Assembly: GCF_020439865.1 (NCBI RefSeq)
Contig: NZ_JAGRPF010000144.1
Span: 1-64,000, forward strand
DNA: 64,000 nucleotides
Source: Prosthecobacter sp.
GTDB lineage: Bacteria; Verrucomicrobiota; Verrucomicrobiia; Verrucomicrobiales; Verrucomicrobiaceae
Direction of reading: 5' to 3'
Positions 41,978 through 51,328 of this stretch are shown piece after piece; within the stretch, counting starts at the first letter, position 1; each line of letters opens with the position of its first letter. Made by a program: the position numbers and the translations under genes. Below the pieces are notes generated by a model. The model searched no databases. It was not told the origin of the DNA and was given only the letters and a program-made list of their open reading frames with translations.

Positions 41978-44170
41978 ATGAAACAAACCACGAAACTGCT
42001 CAGCAGCCTCCTCGTCGCCGTTCTTTTCGCTTCCTCCGCTTTTGCGGAATTGCGCACTTGGACAGACACCAAGGGCCGCCAAGTCACCGCCTCATTCATC
42101 GGACTCGATGGTGGGGACATCATCCTGCAAACAGCCGATGGCGCCAGCCACAAGTTCCCGCTGACGAACCTGTCTGCGGAAGACCAGGCACTGGCAAAAT
42201 CCATGAAGCCTTCCGACCAGCCTGTGATGCTGGCCAATGCAACGGTCGCCCAAGCGTCCGCAGCCATTGACCGTCTTGTGGCCAATGGTCTTGTCCGTGC
42301 CAATCCTGAGCGTGCGAAGGGCGGCAAAAAGCCGATCACCGGCTTCAACCCCCTGGCCAATGACGAGCAGTTCGTGCGCCGTGTTTATCTCGACATCGTG
42401 GGTCGTATCCCGAACTACACGGAGACCATGCAGTTTCTTCAGGACTCCAACCCGAACAAGCGCGCCAAGCTGATCGACATGCTGCTCGACAGCCCCGGCT
42501 ACAACAGCGCCACCTTCGACTACTTCGCTGAAATGCTTCGCGTGAAGGACCGCCTTGAACAGGACAATCTGCGCGGCGTTCCCTACATCAACTGGATGCA
42601 GGATCAGATCGCTAAAAACGCCTCATGGAGTGACATGGTCTATGCGATGCTGACCGCTAAAGGCAAGATGTGGCAGGATGGTGCTGCAGGCTATCTCCTT
42701 CGTGATGCCGGCATGCCTTTGGACAATCTGGCCAACACGCTCGCCGTCTTCCTCGGCACCGACGTCGCCTGCGCCCAGTGCCACGACCACCCGTTCTCCG
42801 ATTGGACCCAGCACCAGTTCTATGAGATGGCCTCATTCTTCGGTGCCACCACCACTACGATGAACGCCTCGCGGAACCGCAAGGAAAAAGGTGAGCAGAT
42901 GAACGCGATGAACGATCTGATGCCCAAGATCGAAGAACTCGTCACCAAGAGCGGCCAGGATATCAAGCGCATCCGCAACGGTATCCGGAACTACATGGGA
43001 GCCAATCGCTTCATCGTCGGCGACACGGATTCCAATGGAATGAAACTGCCCCATGACTACAAGTACCCGGATGACAAACCCAACGCTCCGGTTGAGCCTA
43101 AGTTCATCACGTGGAGCAAAAACGATAAAAATCTTCCTGCCTACAAGCAGAAGATGAAGGCCGCCGAAGACCTTCGCCCGGCGTTCGCCAAGTGGGTCAC
43201 AGATCCTTCCAATCCACGTTTCGCCATGGCTATCGCCAACCGCATGTGGAAGCGCGCCTTCGGTCAGGGCATCTCCGAACCGGTGACCAATATTGATGAT
43301 CCGAAACAATCGGTGAATCCTGAACTCCTAATCCATCTGGCCGAAGAAATGAAACGTGTGAAGTTCAACATCAAAGACTTCATGCGCATTATCTACAACA
43401 CCCGCGCCTATCAGTCCGAAGCCACTTCGGAGAAGATCGCCATGGGAGAACCCTACTACTTCCAAGGGCCGTTGCTTCGCCGCATGACCGCAGAACAGGC
43501 CTGGGACTCTTACATGACTCTCGTGCTCGGTGACCCTGACAAGTACACCAAACCACTTCAAGATTTGTATAGTCGTTCCATCGACCTCGACCTGTCTAAC
43601 CCCAAGCTGGACGCTCAGACTGTTCTTGTAAAATACAGCGCCTTCCGCGACATGGCCGCGAAGGAGCGTGCGCTCATGGGTGGTGGTCTTGCTGATGCCG
43701 GCAGTGACATGATGGAGAGCGGCACCAAGGCCAAGGGCAAAGCGGCTGAGAAACCTTCTGGCGAGATGATGGAGAACGCCTCCTTGAGCTATGGAAACAT
43801 GATTCTGCGTCGTGCGTCCCAACTCGAGCAGCCCGCCCCGAACGGTCACTTCCTGATTGATTTCGGGCAGTCTCCCCGCGCCTTGATCGATGGCAGCGTC
43901 AAAACCGGTTCTGTCCCCCAGGTGTTGATGATGATGAACGGGAAGGCGCAGGAAATGCTCACCAGTTCTGATTCACTGATCTTCCGCACCATGGAAAAAG
44001 TGAAGTCGCCGCCGGAGAAGGTCGAGGCCCTCTTCATTTCCATTCTCAACCGTCGCCCAACCTTGGCGGAAAAAGACATCGCCAAGCGCGCTCTTTCCAG
44101 CGGTGATGACGGCTATGCCAACATGATCTGGGCTCTGATCAACACTCGTGAGTTCATCTTTGTGCAATAA
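41978..44170 (+). CDS. SHD1 + DUF1549/DUF1553 secreted protein
   Basis: A 730-residue secreted protein; signal peptide MKQTTKLLSSLLVAVLFASSA. An SHD1 domain (about 24-75, LRTWTDTKGRQVTASFIG to LSAEDQALAKSM) precedes DUF1549 (about 110-310: FVRRVYLDIVGRIPNYTE, LGTDVACAQCHDHPFSDWTQ with a CAQCH heme-like site) and DUF1553 (about 385-660: NPRFAMAIANRMWKRAFGQG, RIIYNTRAYQSEA). Such proteins are abundant in PVC genomes and always occur near a DUF1501 gene; they are thought to act in polysaccharide degradation or envelope redox chemistry, not proven. A 233-base leader precedes it. The frame extends upstream to 41786, but the leader starts at 41978. Confidence 0.9.
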   Translation: MKQTTKLLSSLLVAVLFASSAFAELRTWTDTKGRQVTASFIGLDGGDIILQTADGASHKFPLTNLSAEDQALAKSMKPSDQPVMLANATVAQASAAIDRLVANGLVRANPERAKGGKKPITGFNPLANDEQFVRRVYLDIVGRIPNYTETMQFLQDSNPNKRAKLIDMLLDSPGYNSATFDYFAEMLRVKDRLEQDNLRGVPYINWMQDQIAKNASWSDMVYAMLTAKGKMWQDGAAGYLLRDAGMPLDNLANTLAVFLGTDVACAQCHDHPFSDWTQHQFYEMASFFGATTTTMNASRNRKEKGEQMNAMNDLMPKIEELVTKSGQDIKRIRNGIRNYMGANRFIVGDTDSNGMKLPHDYKYPDDKPNAPVEPKFITWSKNDKNLPAYKQKMKAAEDLRPAFAKWVTDPSNPRFAMAIANRMWKRAFGQGISEPVTNIDDPKQSVNPELLIHLAEEMKRVKFNIKDFMRIIYNTRAYQSEATSEKIAMGEPYYFQGPLLRRMTAEQAWDSYMTLVLGDPDKYTKPLQDLYSRSIDLDLSNPKLDAQTVLVKYSAFRDMAAKERALMGGGLADAGSDMMESGTKAKGKAAEKPSGEMMENASLSYGNMILRRASQLEQPAPNGHFLIDFGQSPRALIDGSVKTGSVPQVLMMMNGKAQEMLTSSDSLIFRTMEKVKSPPEKVEALFISILNRRPTLAEKDIAKRALSSGDDGYANMIWALINTREFIFVQ

Positions 44171-44218
44171 TTCATTCAGAAACACACACACCATAAAAAC
44201 GCGCTATCACAAATATCT

Positions 44219-45514
44219 ATGAAATCGGAACTTAACAAACTCAACTCAGTAGCACGTCGTGACTTCATGATGCGCACAGCTCAAGCGGCCCTCGGCGTCA
44301 CTGTCATGCCGGCCTTGAATCTTGGTGCCGCCGGCACCACCGGACCGGGCACCCCTGGATTCGGAAAGGCAAAAAGTGTCATCTTCCTCTGGATGGGTGG
44401 CGGGATGACTCATATCGACACTTGGGATCCCAAAGATGGTCCAACCAAAGGACCTACTGACCCGATCAAGGCTGAGTCTGGCTCGGGCAATCTGGACCGT
44501 CTCGGCGGCACCATGGTGAAGATGGCCAAGGTCGCCAACAAGTTCTCGATCATCCGTTCCATGTCCTCAAAGACTGGCGTGCATGATCAGGGCACTTATG
44601 TCATGAAGACAGGCTACGAACCGCGCGGAACGATCGTCCATCCTTCCATTGGCGCTTGGGCTTCGCATTTCTTGGGCCGCATCAAGGGAGTTACCCTTCC
44701 TGACAGTGTCGTTGTCAACAGTGGCAACGCCTATCCAGGCGCGGGCTTCTTCCCAACCACCACGAGCCCCATTCCGATTTCCAATCCGGAGACAGGACTT
44801 CAGAACATTCGCCCAACAACTTCGGACGATCAGTTCAAGAAGCGCATGTCACTCACTGATGAGTTCGATGCATCCTTCCGCAAAAAGTTCCAGTCTGACG
44901 ATGTGAAGTCGTATTCCGAATTCTACGACGAAACCATGAAACTGATGAAGAGCGAAGACCTCAAAGCCTTCGACTTGAGTCAGGAACCTGCCAACGTGCG
45001 TGAAAAATTCGGCAGAAACAACTTCGGCCAAGGTGCACTTCTGGCTCGCCGTCTGGTTCAGCATGGTGTGCGTTTCGTCGAAGTCCAGGCGGGCGGATGG
45101 GACATGCACAACACGATTGATCAGGCGCTCGGCAATACTGCAGCCAACATGGACAATGTCTTCGCAACCTTGATCGAAGATCTCGTCTCCAACGGCCTGT
45201 TTGAATCCACGATGATCGTCATGGGCTCTGAGTTCGGCCGCACGCCGGACATCAACGAAAATGATGGTCGTGACCATTACCCACTCGCCTACTCCACAGT
45301 CTTTGCTGGTGGCGGAGTCAAAGGTGGCTTTGTCTACGGTTCCACCGACAAGGAAGGCCGCCGCGTGGCTGACAAGCAGGTCACCCCACAGGACTTCCAG
45401 TCCACCATCGGTCATGCCATGGGCCTCCCCGTGGATGAAGTGGTCATGTCTCCCTCGAACCGCCCGTTCACGGTCGGAGACAAGGGCGTCCCGGTCACCG
45501 ACATCTTCGCGTAA
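44219..45514 (+). CDS. DUF1501 sulfatase-like Tat-exported protein
   Basis: A 431-residue protein with a twin-arginine signal (ARRDFMMRTAQAALGVTVMP). The domain is an alkaline-phosphatase-like/sulfatase-related fold: VIFLWMGGGMTHIDTWDPKD, FSIIRSMSSKTGVHDQGTYV, SIGAWASHFLGR, FVEVQAGGWDMHNTIDQALG, IVMGSEFGRTPDINENDGRD. DUF1501 members share the fold with sulfatases but lack the formylglycine site. It is 48 bases behind the DUF1549 gene and ends in a clear terminator, so the two form an operon. Confidence 0.92.
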   Translation: MKSELNKLNSVARRDFMMRTAQAALGVTVMPALNLGAAGTTGPGTPGFGKAKSVIFLWMGGGMTHIDTWDPKDGPTKGPTDPIKAESGSGNLDRLGGTMVKMAKVANKFSIIRSMSSKTGVHDQGTYVMKTGYEPRGTIVHPSIGAWASHFLGRIKGVTLPDSVVVNSGNAYPGAGFFPTTTSPIPISNPETGLQNIRPTTSDDQFKKRMSLTDEFDASFRKKFQSDDVKSYSEFYDETMKLMKSEDLKAFDLSQEPANVREKFGRNNFGQGALLARRLVQHGVRFVEVQAGGWDMHNTIDQALGNTAANMDNVFATLIEDLVSNGLFESTMIVMGSEFGRTPDINENDGRDHYPLAYSTVFAGGGVKGGFVYGSTDKEGRRVADKQVTPQDFQSTIGHAMGLPVDEVVMSPSNRPFTVGDKGVPVTDIFA

Positions 45515-45545
45515 TCTCCAGGAGGTCAGTTCACCTCTTCAGAAG

Positions 45546-45575
45546 CACCCGGCCGCAAGGCCGGGTGTTTTTTTG
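45546..45575 (+). terminator. Rho-independent terminator after DUF1501 gene
   Basis: Nine-bp stem CACCCGGCC (45546-45554)/GGCCGGGTG (45559-45567) with a four-base GCAA loop, followed by a run of eight T residues. It ends the DUF1549-DUF1501 transcript 32 bases after the stop. Confidence 0.93.
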
Positions 45576-45626
45576 CATGTTCCATTCAACCGATAAAGCA
45601 GACGTGCTTCAGAGATGGGGCAGCCT

Positions 45627-46724
45627 TCAGATCAACAACCCACCGCGTTTCCTCTGTAGCACTGCCGCAACCACCACCCAGAACACAAGCACCAGACTGC
45701 CCGGCTCAGGCACGACAACCGGACTCAGGGTGAAGGTAAAGTCATCAAAGTAGTTTTTGAAACTCGCAGCCCCGTTGTTCAACGTGCCGCCGCGCAGATC
45801 CCATTGGAGACCCGTCAGAGCTCCCGCATCCAACCCCAGCGCCTGGTTGGCCAGCACATAAGTCTGCGTTCCCAGCGTGGATGTCGTGTCATCAAACGCG
45901 CTTATCGCGACGCCTGCAGTGTTGTTTACTGTGTCCAAGATCACCACAATCTCAGACCACCCGGCAGTTCCCAGACGACTGGCAGTCGTCTGCCAGACTC
46001 CTCCAGGAATGCGGTACTGAAGCATGTTGTCTCCTGTGTAACCGATTTGAAAGACCGTTTGATCCATCGAATCACGCAAGGCGAGGCCCAGAATATTGTC
46101 CGTATCCGTGTCATCCCAGTCGGAAGGACACAACCAGAACGCCATCTGAATCAGGCTTCCGTTGGTGGTAGAAGGGGCCGTTCCCTTGAAGTCTCTCGAA
46201 TCCAAAGAGTAGGCGTAGCTTAAATCTGTGTCAGAAGCCAGAAGGTTGAGGACGGATGCTCCTGAGTGAGCACCGGGATAGCGATAAGCCTGAACATAGT
46301 CACGATTGAAACTTCCCCCATAATAATACGGCGCATCGACATCCTCATTGAGACGCCCACCGGCAAGTGCACGCCACAACCCCGAATTGTCGACGATGTC
46401 GGTAGCAGTTCCTCCGGGACCTCCGCCATTTGTGCCATAGTCGCCTGCATTGTAACGGCTCAGATCTACGCCATGCGTGCCATCGCCAAGCGTGTTGGGG
46501 TATGCGCCCAAGGGAACTACGCCCGTGTAGCCGTTGGCATCGATGTTATTGAGGTAGAACTGCGCATCCCCTGCCAGAAAGGCCGATAGAATCTGTCCAT
46601 CCACCGGAAGGCGATACCCGTCCTGCTCTTCAAAGCTTCCCAAATAGGCTCCGGCGACTTGGGGCCAAAGCATGGCAGCCAAGACGCAGGCAAAGCGGTA
46701 GGGTTTGAGGGGGACTATTTTCAC
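45627..46724 (-). CDS. Secreted PEP-CTERM-sorted protein
   Basis: About 365 residues. It has a signal peptide (MKIVPLKPYRFACVLAAMLW, GTG start at 46724), a long beta-rich secreted body and the C-terminal sorting signal: VVPEPGSLVLVFWVVVAAVL then QRKRGG. This PEP-CTERM element is recognised by exosortase EpsH/XrtA-type enzymes and implies release to an exopolysaccharide. No exosortase is in this window. The upstream region (46725-47013) is A/T-rich and divergent from xseB. Confidence 0.9.
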   Translation of the reverse strand: MKIVPLKPYRFACVLAAMLWPQVAGAYLGSFEEQDGYRLPVDGQILSAFLAGDAQFYLNNIDANGYTGVVPLGAYPNTLGDGTHGVDLSRYNAGDYGTNGGGPGGTATDIVDNSGLWRALAGGRLNEDVDAPYYYGGSFNRDYVQAYRYPGAHSGASVLNLLASDTDLSYAYSLDSRDFKGTAPSTTNGSLIQMAFWLCPSDWDDTDTDNILGLALRDSMDQTVFQIGYTGDNMLQYRIPGGVWQTTASRLGTAGWSEIVVILDTVNNTAGVAISAFDDTTSTLGTQTYVLANQALGLDAGALTGLQWDLRGGTLNNGAASFKNYFDDFTFTLSPVVVPEPGSLVLVFWVVVAAVLQRKRGGLLI

Positions 46725-47013
46725 AGGTAAATGTAAATTTAACCAAATTAAACATACTTTCAATAATTTCCGAATCCCCTGCCATTGCAAGAATTGGAAC
46801 ACGGACCCGTCTTGAAGAAGCCATAAGTCCATGTAATCCGACTATTCTGCCCGATTTAAAGGGAGGCGTTTCAGGGCCATACTCACTTCGCAAGGGGATA
46901 GAGACCCAGACAATCCATGCATTTCCCTGCACGGCTTTTCCTGCTTGCGGCACCCTTCGAAGCCCGGATAATGGCGGCCCTTCCGAGCCCTCCAAGCCCG
47001 TCTCCCTTAATCA

Positions 47014-47361
47014 ATGAGCAAACCCAGTACCAAGCCCGAGGAACCTTCGTTTGAAGAAGCGATGCTGCGTTTGGACGAACTCGTGGCCAGCATGGAGGAC
47101 GGCCAGCTTTCGCTGGAGGAGATGATTTCCAGCTACGAAGATGGAGTACGCCTCCTCACACTCTGCCGCCAGCGGATCGACGGGGCCCGCAAGCGGGTTG
47201 AGCTTATCAGTTCCGACTTGGAAGGTGAGAAGGCCACCCTCTCTCCTTTTGAAGACGCTTCAGACGAAGACGACACCTCCGAAACGGCCGACAGGCCGCG
47301 CCCCGCTTCCCGTCGCCGCAAAACTGCCGATTCCGAAGGCGGCGAAATCCGACTTTTCTAG
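47014..47361 (+). CDS. xseB: Exodeoxyribonuclease VII small subunit XseB
   Basis: A 115-residue protein. The ~70-residue XseB domain is PSFEEAMLRLDELVASMEDG, QLSLEEMISSYEDGVRLLTL, CRQRIDGARKRVELIS. It pairs with XseA to degrade single-stranded DNA from both ends; XseA is not in this window. The C-terminal ~40 residues are acidic and then basic, an extension longer than usual. Its stop is 4 bases before the dxs start, so the two are coupled. Confidence 0.93.
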   Translation: MSKPSTKPEEPSFEEAMLRLDELVASMEDGQLSLEEMISSYEDGVRLLTLCRQRIDGARKRVELISSDLEGEKATLSPFEDASDEDDTSETADRPRPASRRRKTADSEGGEIRLF

Positions 47362-47365
47362 ACCT

Positions 47366-49258
47366 GTGGACACCAAACTGCCTGACATCACATCCCCCGC
47401 CGATCTCAAAGCCCTGCCGCTGGAGAAACTGCCCGAACTCGCGGAAAAGATCCGCCAGACGCTCATCGAAACCCTCAGCCAGACCGGCGGCCACTTGGGC
47501 CCAAATCTTGGGGTCGTTGAACTGTCCATCGCACTGCATCGTGTTTTCAACACGCCCAAGGATCGTTTCGTCTTCGACGTCGCGCATCAAGGCTACGTCC
47601 ATAAAATGCTCACGGGGCGCTGGGATCGCATTCACACCATCCGTCAGCACGACGGGCTCAACGGTTTCCTCCTGCGCACCGAGAGCGAGCACGACTGCTA
47701 CGGTGCGGGCCACGCCGGCACCGCCCTCTCCGCCGCTCTCGGGATGGCCACCGGGCGCGATCTTGCCGGTGGCGACGAGAATGTCGTCTGCGTCGCCGGT
47801 GATGCCGCCTTCACCTGCGGTCCCGTGTTTGAAGCGCTCAACAATGTCGCGGCGCATACAAAACGCCTCATCGTAGTTCTCAACGACAACGAGTGGTCCA
47901 TCGATCGAAACGTCGGTGCCATTGCGAAATACTTCAACGCCATGGCCACGCATCCGGCGTTTGCCAGCCTGCATCAAAAGGCCGCGAAATTTGTCGAGTT
48001 CATGCTCGGCGAGGGAGCACGTCGCTTCGCGGAGAAGGTCGAAGGAAACGCCAAGAATTTCCTGCTGCCACAGAGCCAGACCCCCAGCAACCGCAGCTCG
48101 CTCTTCGACGAATTCGGCATCCGCTACTACGGGCCGATCGACGGTCACAACATCAATCTCCTGATTGAGACCTTCGAGTTCCTCAAGACCCAGGACGAGC
48201 CGGTGATCCTTCACATCATCACCGAAAAGGGCCGCGGTTACACCCCTGCGCTCAACGATCCCGGCAAATTCCACGGCCTCGGCAAATACAACAGCGAGAC
48301 CGGTGAAACTCCCGCCAGCGACAAGCCTACCTACTCTCAGGTCTTTGCACGCAGCGTCACCGACTTCGCCAAGGCAGATAAAAAGATCATCGCCATCACA
48401 GGGGCGATGCCCGGCGGCACCGGCCTGAGCGTCTTCAAAAAGGAAATCCCCGAGCGCTACTTCGATGTCGGCATTGCCGAGGAGCATGCAGCGCTCTTTG
48501 CCTGCGGTCTCGCCACACGCGGCCTGAAGCCCTTCCTTACCATCTACTCCACCTTCATGCAGCGTGCGTTCGACATGATCGTGCATGACATGGCCATCCA
48601 AAATCTTCCTGTGCGCCTCTGCATGGATCGCGGCGGCCTCAGCGGTGACGACGGCCCCACGCACCACGGTTTGTTCGACATCGCCTATCTCCGTGGTGTT
48701 CCCGGCATCGTGCATATGCAGCCGCGCAACGAGGACGAGTTCGTGGACATGCTGTGGACCATGGCGAACTACGAAGCCGGCCCCATCGCCATCCGCTACC
48801 CGCGCGGCAACGGCCCAGGCGTCACGCCCAAAGGCAAGCCCGTCCTCCTCGAAATCGGCAAGTCCGAAGTCATCGCCGACGGCGGTGACGTCGCGCTCAT
48901 TGCCTTGGGAGACATGTTCCCCATCGCTGAAGCTGCGAAAAAAGAGCTCGAGGCGAAAGGCCTGTCCGTTGCGTTGATCAATCCGCGCTGGATCAAGCCC
49001 CTCGACATGCCCTGCATCGAGTCCTTCGCCAAAAAAGTGAAGGTCGTCTGCACCCTCGAAGACCACGTTCTCCGCAACGGTTTCGGTGCTGGCGTTATCG
49101 AGCAGCTCAACGACGCGGGCATTCACACGCCGGTCGTTCGCATCGGCTGGCCCGATCAGTTTATCGAGCACGGCAGCGTTCCCATCCTGCGCAAAAAGCA
49201 CGGCCTCAGCGTCGAAAACACCGTGTCTAAGGTGCTCGCTCAGTTGCAGCAGGTCTGA
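47366..49258 (+). CDS. dxs: 1-deoxy-D-xylulose-5-phosphate synthase
   Basis: A 630-residue thiamine-diphosphate enzyme that condenses pyruvate and glyceraldehyde-3-phosphate in the first step of the MEP isoprenoid pathway. Evidence: GGHLGPNLGVVELSIALHRV, the TPP site CVAGDAAFTCGPVFEALNNV with LNDNEWSIDRNVGAIAKYF, FDVGIAEEHAALFACGLA (catalytic Glu), MDRGGLSGDDGPTHHGLFD, and the C-terminal HVLRNGFGAGVIEQL. The GTG start at 47366 fits the family N-terminus (LPDITSPADLKALPLEKLPE); the open frame continues into xseB and is not used. It follows xseB after 4 bases. Confidence 0.96.
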   Translation: MDTKLPDITSPADLKALPLEKLPELAEKIRQTLIETLSQTGGHLGPNLGVVELSIALHRVFNTPKDRFVFDVAHQGYVHKMLTGRWDRIHTIRQHDGLNGFLLRTESEHDCYGAGHAGTALSAALGMATGRDLAGGDENVVCVAGDAAFTCGPVFEALNNVAAHTKRLIVVLNDNEWSIDRNVGAIAKYFNAMATHPAFASLHQKAAKFVEFMLGEGARRFAEKVEGNAKNFLLPQSQTPSNRSSLFDEFGIRYYGPIDGHNINLLIETFEFLKTQDEPVILHIITEKGRGYTPALNDPGKFHGLGKYNSETGETPASDKPTYSQVFARSVTDFAKADKKIIAITGAMPGGTGLSVFKKEIPERYFDVGIAEEHAALFACGLATRGLKPFLTIYSTFMQRAFDMIVHDMAIQNLPVRLCMDRGGLSGDDGPTHHGLFDIAYLRGVPGIVHMQPRNEDEFVDMLWTMANYEAGPIAIRYPRGNGPGVTPKGKPVLLEIGKSEVIADGGDVALIALGDMFPIAEAAKKELEAKGLSVALINPRWIKPLDMPCIESFAKKVKVVCTLEDHVLRNGFGAGVIEQLNDAGIHTPVVRIGWPDQFIEHGSVPILRKKHGLSVENTVSKVLAQLQQV

Positions 49259-49325
49259 CCTTGGCGGTCGTCAGGACCAGGTTCTGAGGGACATGGCACG
49301 AGTCGTGAGACATCGTGTGCCCCCC

Positions 49326-50873
49326 ATGATTCTTCGTTACCTCGTCCTCGCATTACTAATCTGCGAACAGACCGTACCGCTGTTCGCCATTGAAGCGCCT
49401 CCGGCATCCGTTCCTTCAGGTGACGAACCATCGTTCGTGCGCAAAGATGCGATGAACGAATCCGGTGAAAAACTTGGTTCGGTCATTGATGGCCTCGGCT
49501 CCTCGCTCGCCACCACGCCGGTCTCGTGGCTGAATGACAAAGCGTGGCACGGCATCACCTGGCTGAAGCTCATTTCCAGCGGCGCCCTGCTGCTCTTCCT
49601 CATCGTCGGCGTCCCGCTCCTCCGTGCCGCCATCGAACGACATCTCAAAACACGCACGAGTGACGCGCCACAGAGGGCCTCCCAGGTCGTCCTCGATGCG
49701 GTCCGGCATCCGCTCTATTTTTTCATCTGGGTGTGCGGCATCTACTGGGCGGTCACGCCCCTGTTTCGATACTTCCGGGATTCTGATGGCAAAAACACGC
49801 TCCAAACCATCGCCGGTGGCTTCATCGATGCGGTCGCACTCATCGCACTTGCCTGGTTTGCTGTGCGCCTCGTCCGGCTGGTAAACGCCCGACTGCGGCA
49901 ATGGGCAGCAAAGGACGGCAATCAATCTGCACATGTTCTCTCCTCACTGCTGCGCCGGGGAGTTCGTCTGGTCCTTCCCGCCATAGCGCTGCTAATGGTG
50001 CTCCCGCTTTTCAACCTCGCTCCGGAGACGCAGCTCGTGGCCAATCGTCTGACCAGCCTGTTTCTCATCGGCGCCATCTCCTGGCTCATCCTCCAGGGAC
50101 TGGACGCGTTCGAGCAGATCATCGTGAGCCGTCACAAGATGGATGCCGCGGACAACTTTGAAGCACGACGCATTTACACTCAGACCAACCTGCTGAAAAA
50201 GGTCATCGTCGCCGCCGTGCTCATTCTCACCGTAGGTTCCATGCTCATGGTGTTTGATTCCGTGCGCCAGTACGGCAGCAGCATCCTCGCATCGGCGGGC
50301 ATCGCCGGATTGATCGTGGGTGTCGCCGCGCAGAAGAGCATTGCAGGTCTGCTTGCCGGTTTCCAGATCGCCATCGCCCAGCCCATCCGCATCGAGGACG
50401 TGGTCGTCGTGGAAGGCGAGTGGGGACGCATCGAGGAAATCACGCTCACCTACGTTGTTGTGCGCATCTGGGATCAGCGTCGCCTCGTGCTGCCGATCAA
50501 CTACTTCATCGAACAACCTTTCCAAAACTGGACCCGCCACAACGCCGAAGTGCTGGGAACCGTCTTCCTGCGCGTGGACTACACCGCGCCGATCGGCGAA
50601 CTGCGAGAAGAACTCTCCCGCATCGTGGCCGCGTCCGAGCATTGGGATGGGCGCACCGTGGGCCTGCAGGTCACCGACAGCCGGGATCAGACACTGGAAC
50701 TGCGCGCCCTCGCCAGTGCCGCAGACGGCTCGAAGGCTTGGGATCTGCGCTGCGAGATCCGCGAGAAGCTGGTCGAATACATCCGCAAAAATCATCCCGG
50801 AAGCCTGCCCCGAATCCGCGCCGGCCTCGACGACCGGCCCTCCGTGCTCGAGCCGGCCGTGGATGCAGGCTGA
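49326..50873 (+). CDS. MscS-family mechanosensitive channel
   Basis: A 515-residue protein. ATG at 49326 gives a signal peptide (MILRYLVLALLICEQTVPLF); ATG at 49293 is possible. The N-terminal periplasmic part precedes four or five membrane helices (LISSGALLLFLIVGVPLL; LYFFIWVCGIYWAVTPLF; VALIALAWFAVRLVRLV; VRLVLPAIALLMVLPLF). The MscS pore helix is at ILASAGIAGLIVGVAAQKSI (Gly/Ala-rich TM3) and the beta domain follows (IRIEDVVVVEGEWGRIEEIT). It should relieve osmotic pressure or act in a specialised sensing role. It is 67 bases behind dxs. Confidence 0.92.
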   Translation: MILRYLVLALLICEQTVPLFAIEAPPASVPSGDEPSFVRKDAMNESGEKLGSVIDGLGSSLATTPVSWLNDKAWHGITWLKLISSGALLLFLIVGVPLLRAAIERHLKTRTSDAPQRASQVVLDAVRHPLYFFIWVCGIYWAVTPLFRYFRDSDGKNTLQTIAGGFIDAVALIALAWFAVRLVRLVNARLRQWAAKDGNQSAHVLSSLLRRGVRLVLPAIALLMVLPLFNLAPETQLVANRLTSLFLIGAISWLILQGLDAFEQIIVSRHKMDAADNFEARRIYTQTNLLKKVIVAAVLILTVGSMLMVFDSVRQYGSSILASAGIAGLIVGVAAQKSIAGLLAGFQIAIAQPIRIEDVVVVEGEWGRIEEITLTYVVVRIWDQRRLVLPINYFIEQPFQNWTRHNAEVLGTVFLRVDYTAPIGELREELSRIVAASEHWDGRTVGLQVTDSRDQTLELRALASAADGSKAWDLRCEIREKLVEYIRKNHPGSLPRIRAGLDDRPSVLEPAVDAG

Positions 50874-50958
50874 TGCACGATGTCAAAATGAAGGCTCTTC
50901 GAGAATGAGCCTCATTTGATAATCATCCCAAGTCCTCGAACCCGCTAATCATCCGCCC

Positions 50959-51321
50959 ATGGACTTGCTCTGGGATCTTCATCAACAAGGGCAGATTTCA
51001 TCTGCCAATCAAACCGCCGACCGTGCGGCGAACAAAGCCGAAAACGTTGCGGCAGCACTGTCTCGTCTGCAACGCCGCATCGAGCGCCTGTCGCTTTGCT
51101 CTCAGGCGATGTGGGAATTGCTGCGTGACAAACACGGCCTCACCGAAGAGGAATTGCAAAACCGCATCCTCGAAATCGATCTTCGCGACGGTGCGACCAA
51201 CGGAAAGATGCGAACGCAGATTGTGGACTGCCCGAGTTGTGGCCGCAAGACGAACACCAAACGCTCGCTTTGCGTGATCTGCGGCGCGCCGCTGCCATCA
51301 AAGCACACGTTTGAAGTATGA
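50959..51321 (+). CDS. Coiled-coil protein with C-terminal zinc ribbon
   Basis: A 120-residue protein. The N-terminal part is a helical coiled coil (NQTADRAANKAENVAAALSR, LQRRIERLSLCSQAMWELLR); the C-terminal part is a zinc ribbon (DCPSCGRKT and LCVICGAPL, two CxxC pairs). I recognise no named family; similar short proteins occur in verrucomicrobia. It has an 85-base gap from mscS. Confidence 0.75.
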   Translation: MDLLWDLHQQGQISSANQTADRAANKAENVAAALSRLQRRIERLSLCSQAMWELLRDKHGLTEEELQNRILEIDLRDGATNGKMRTQIVDCPSCGRKTNTKRSLCVICGAPLPSKHTFEV

Positions 51322-51328
51322 GAGTTCC

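Noticed and set aside
47207-49201. 664-codon open frame antisense to dxs
   Set aside because: It is a shadow of the dxs reading frame with no recognisable motif or leader.
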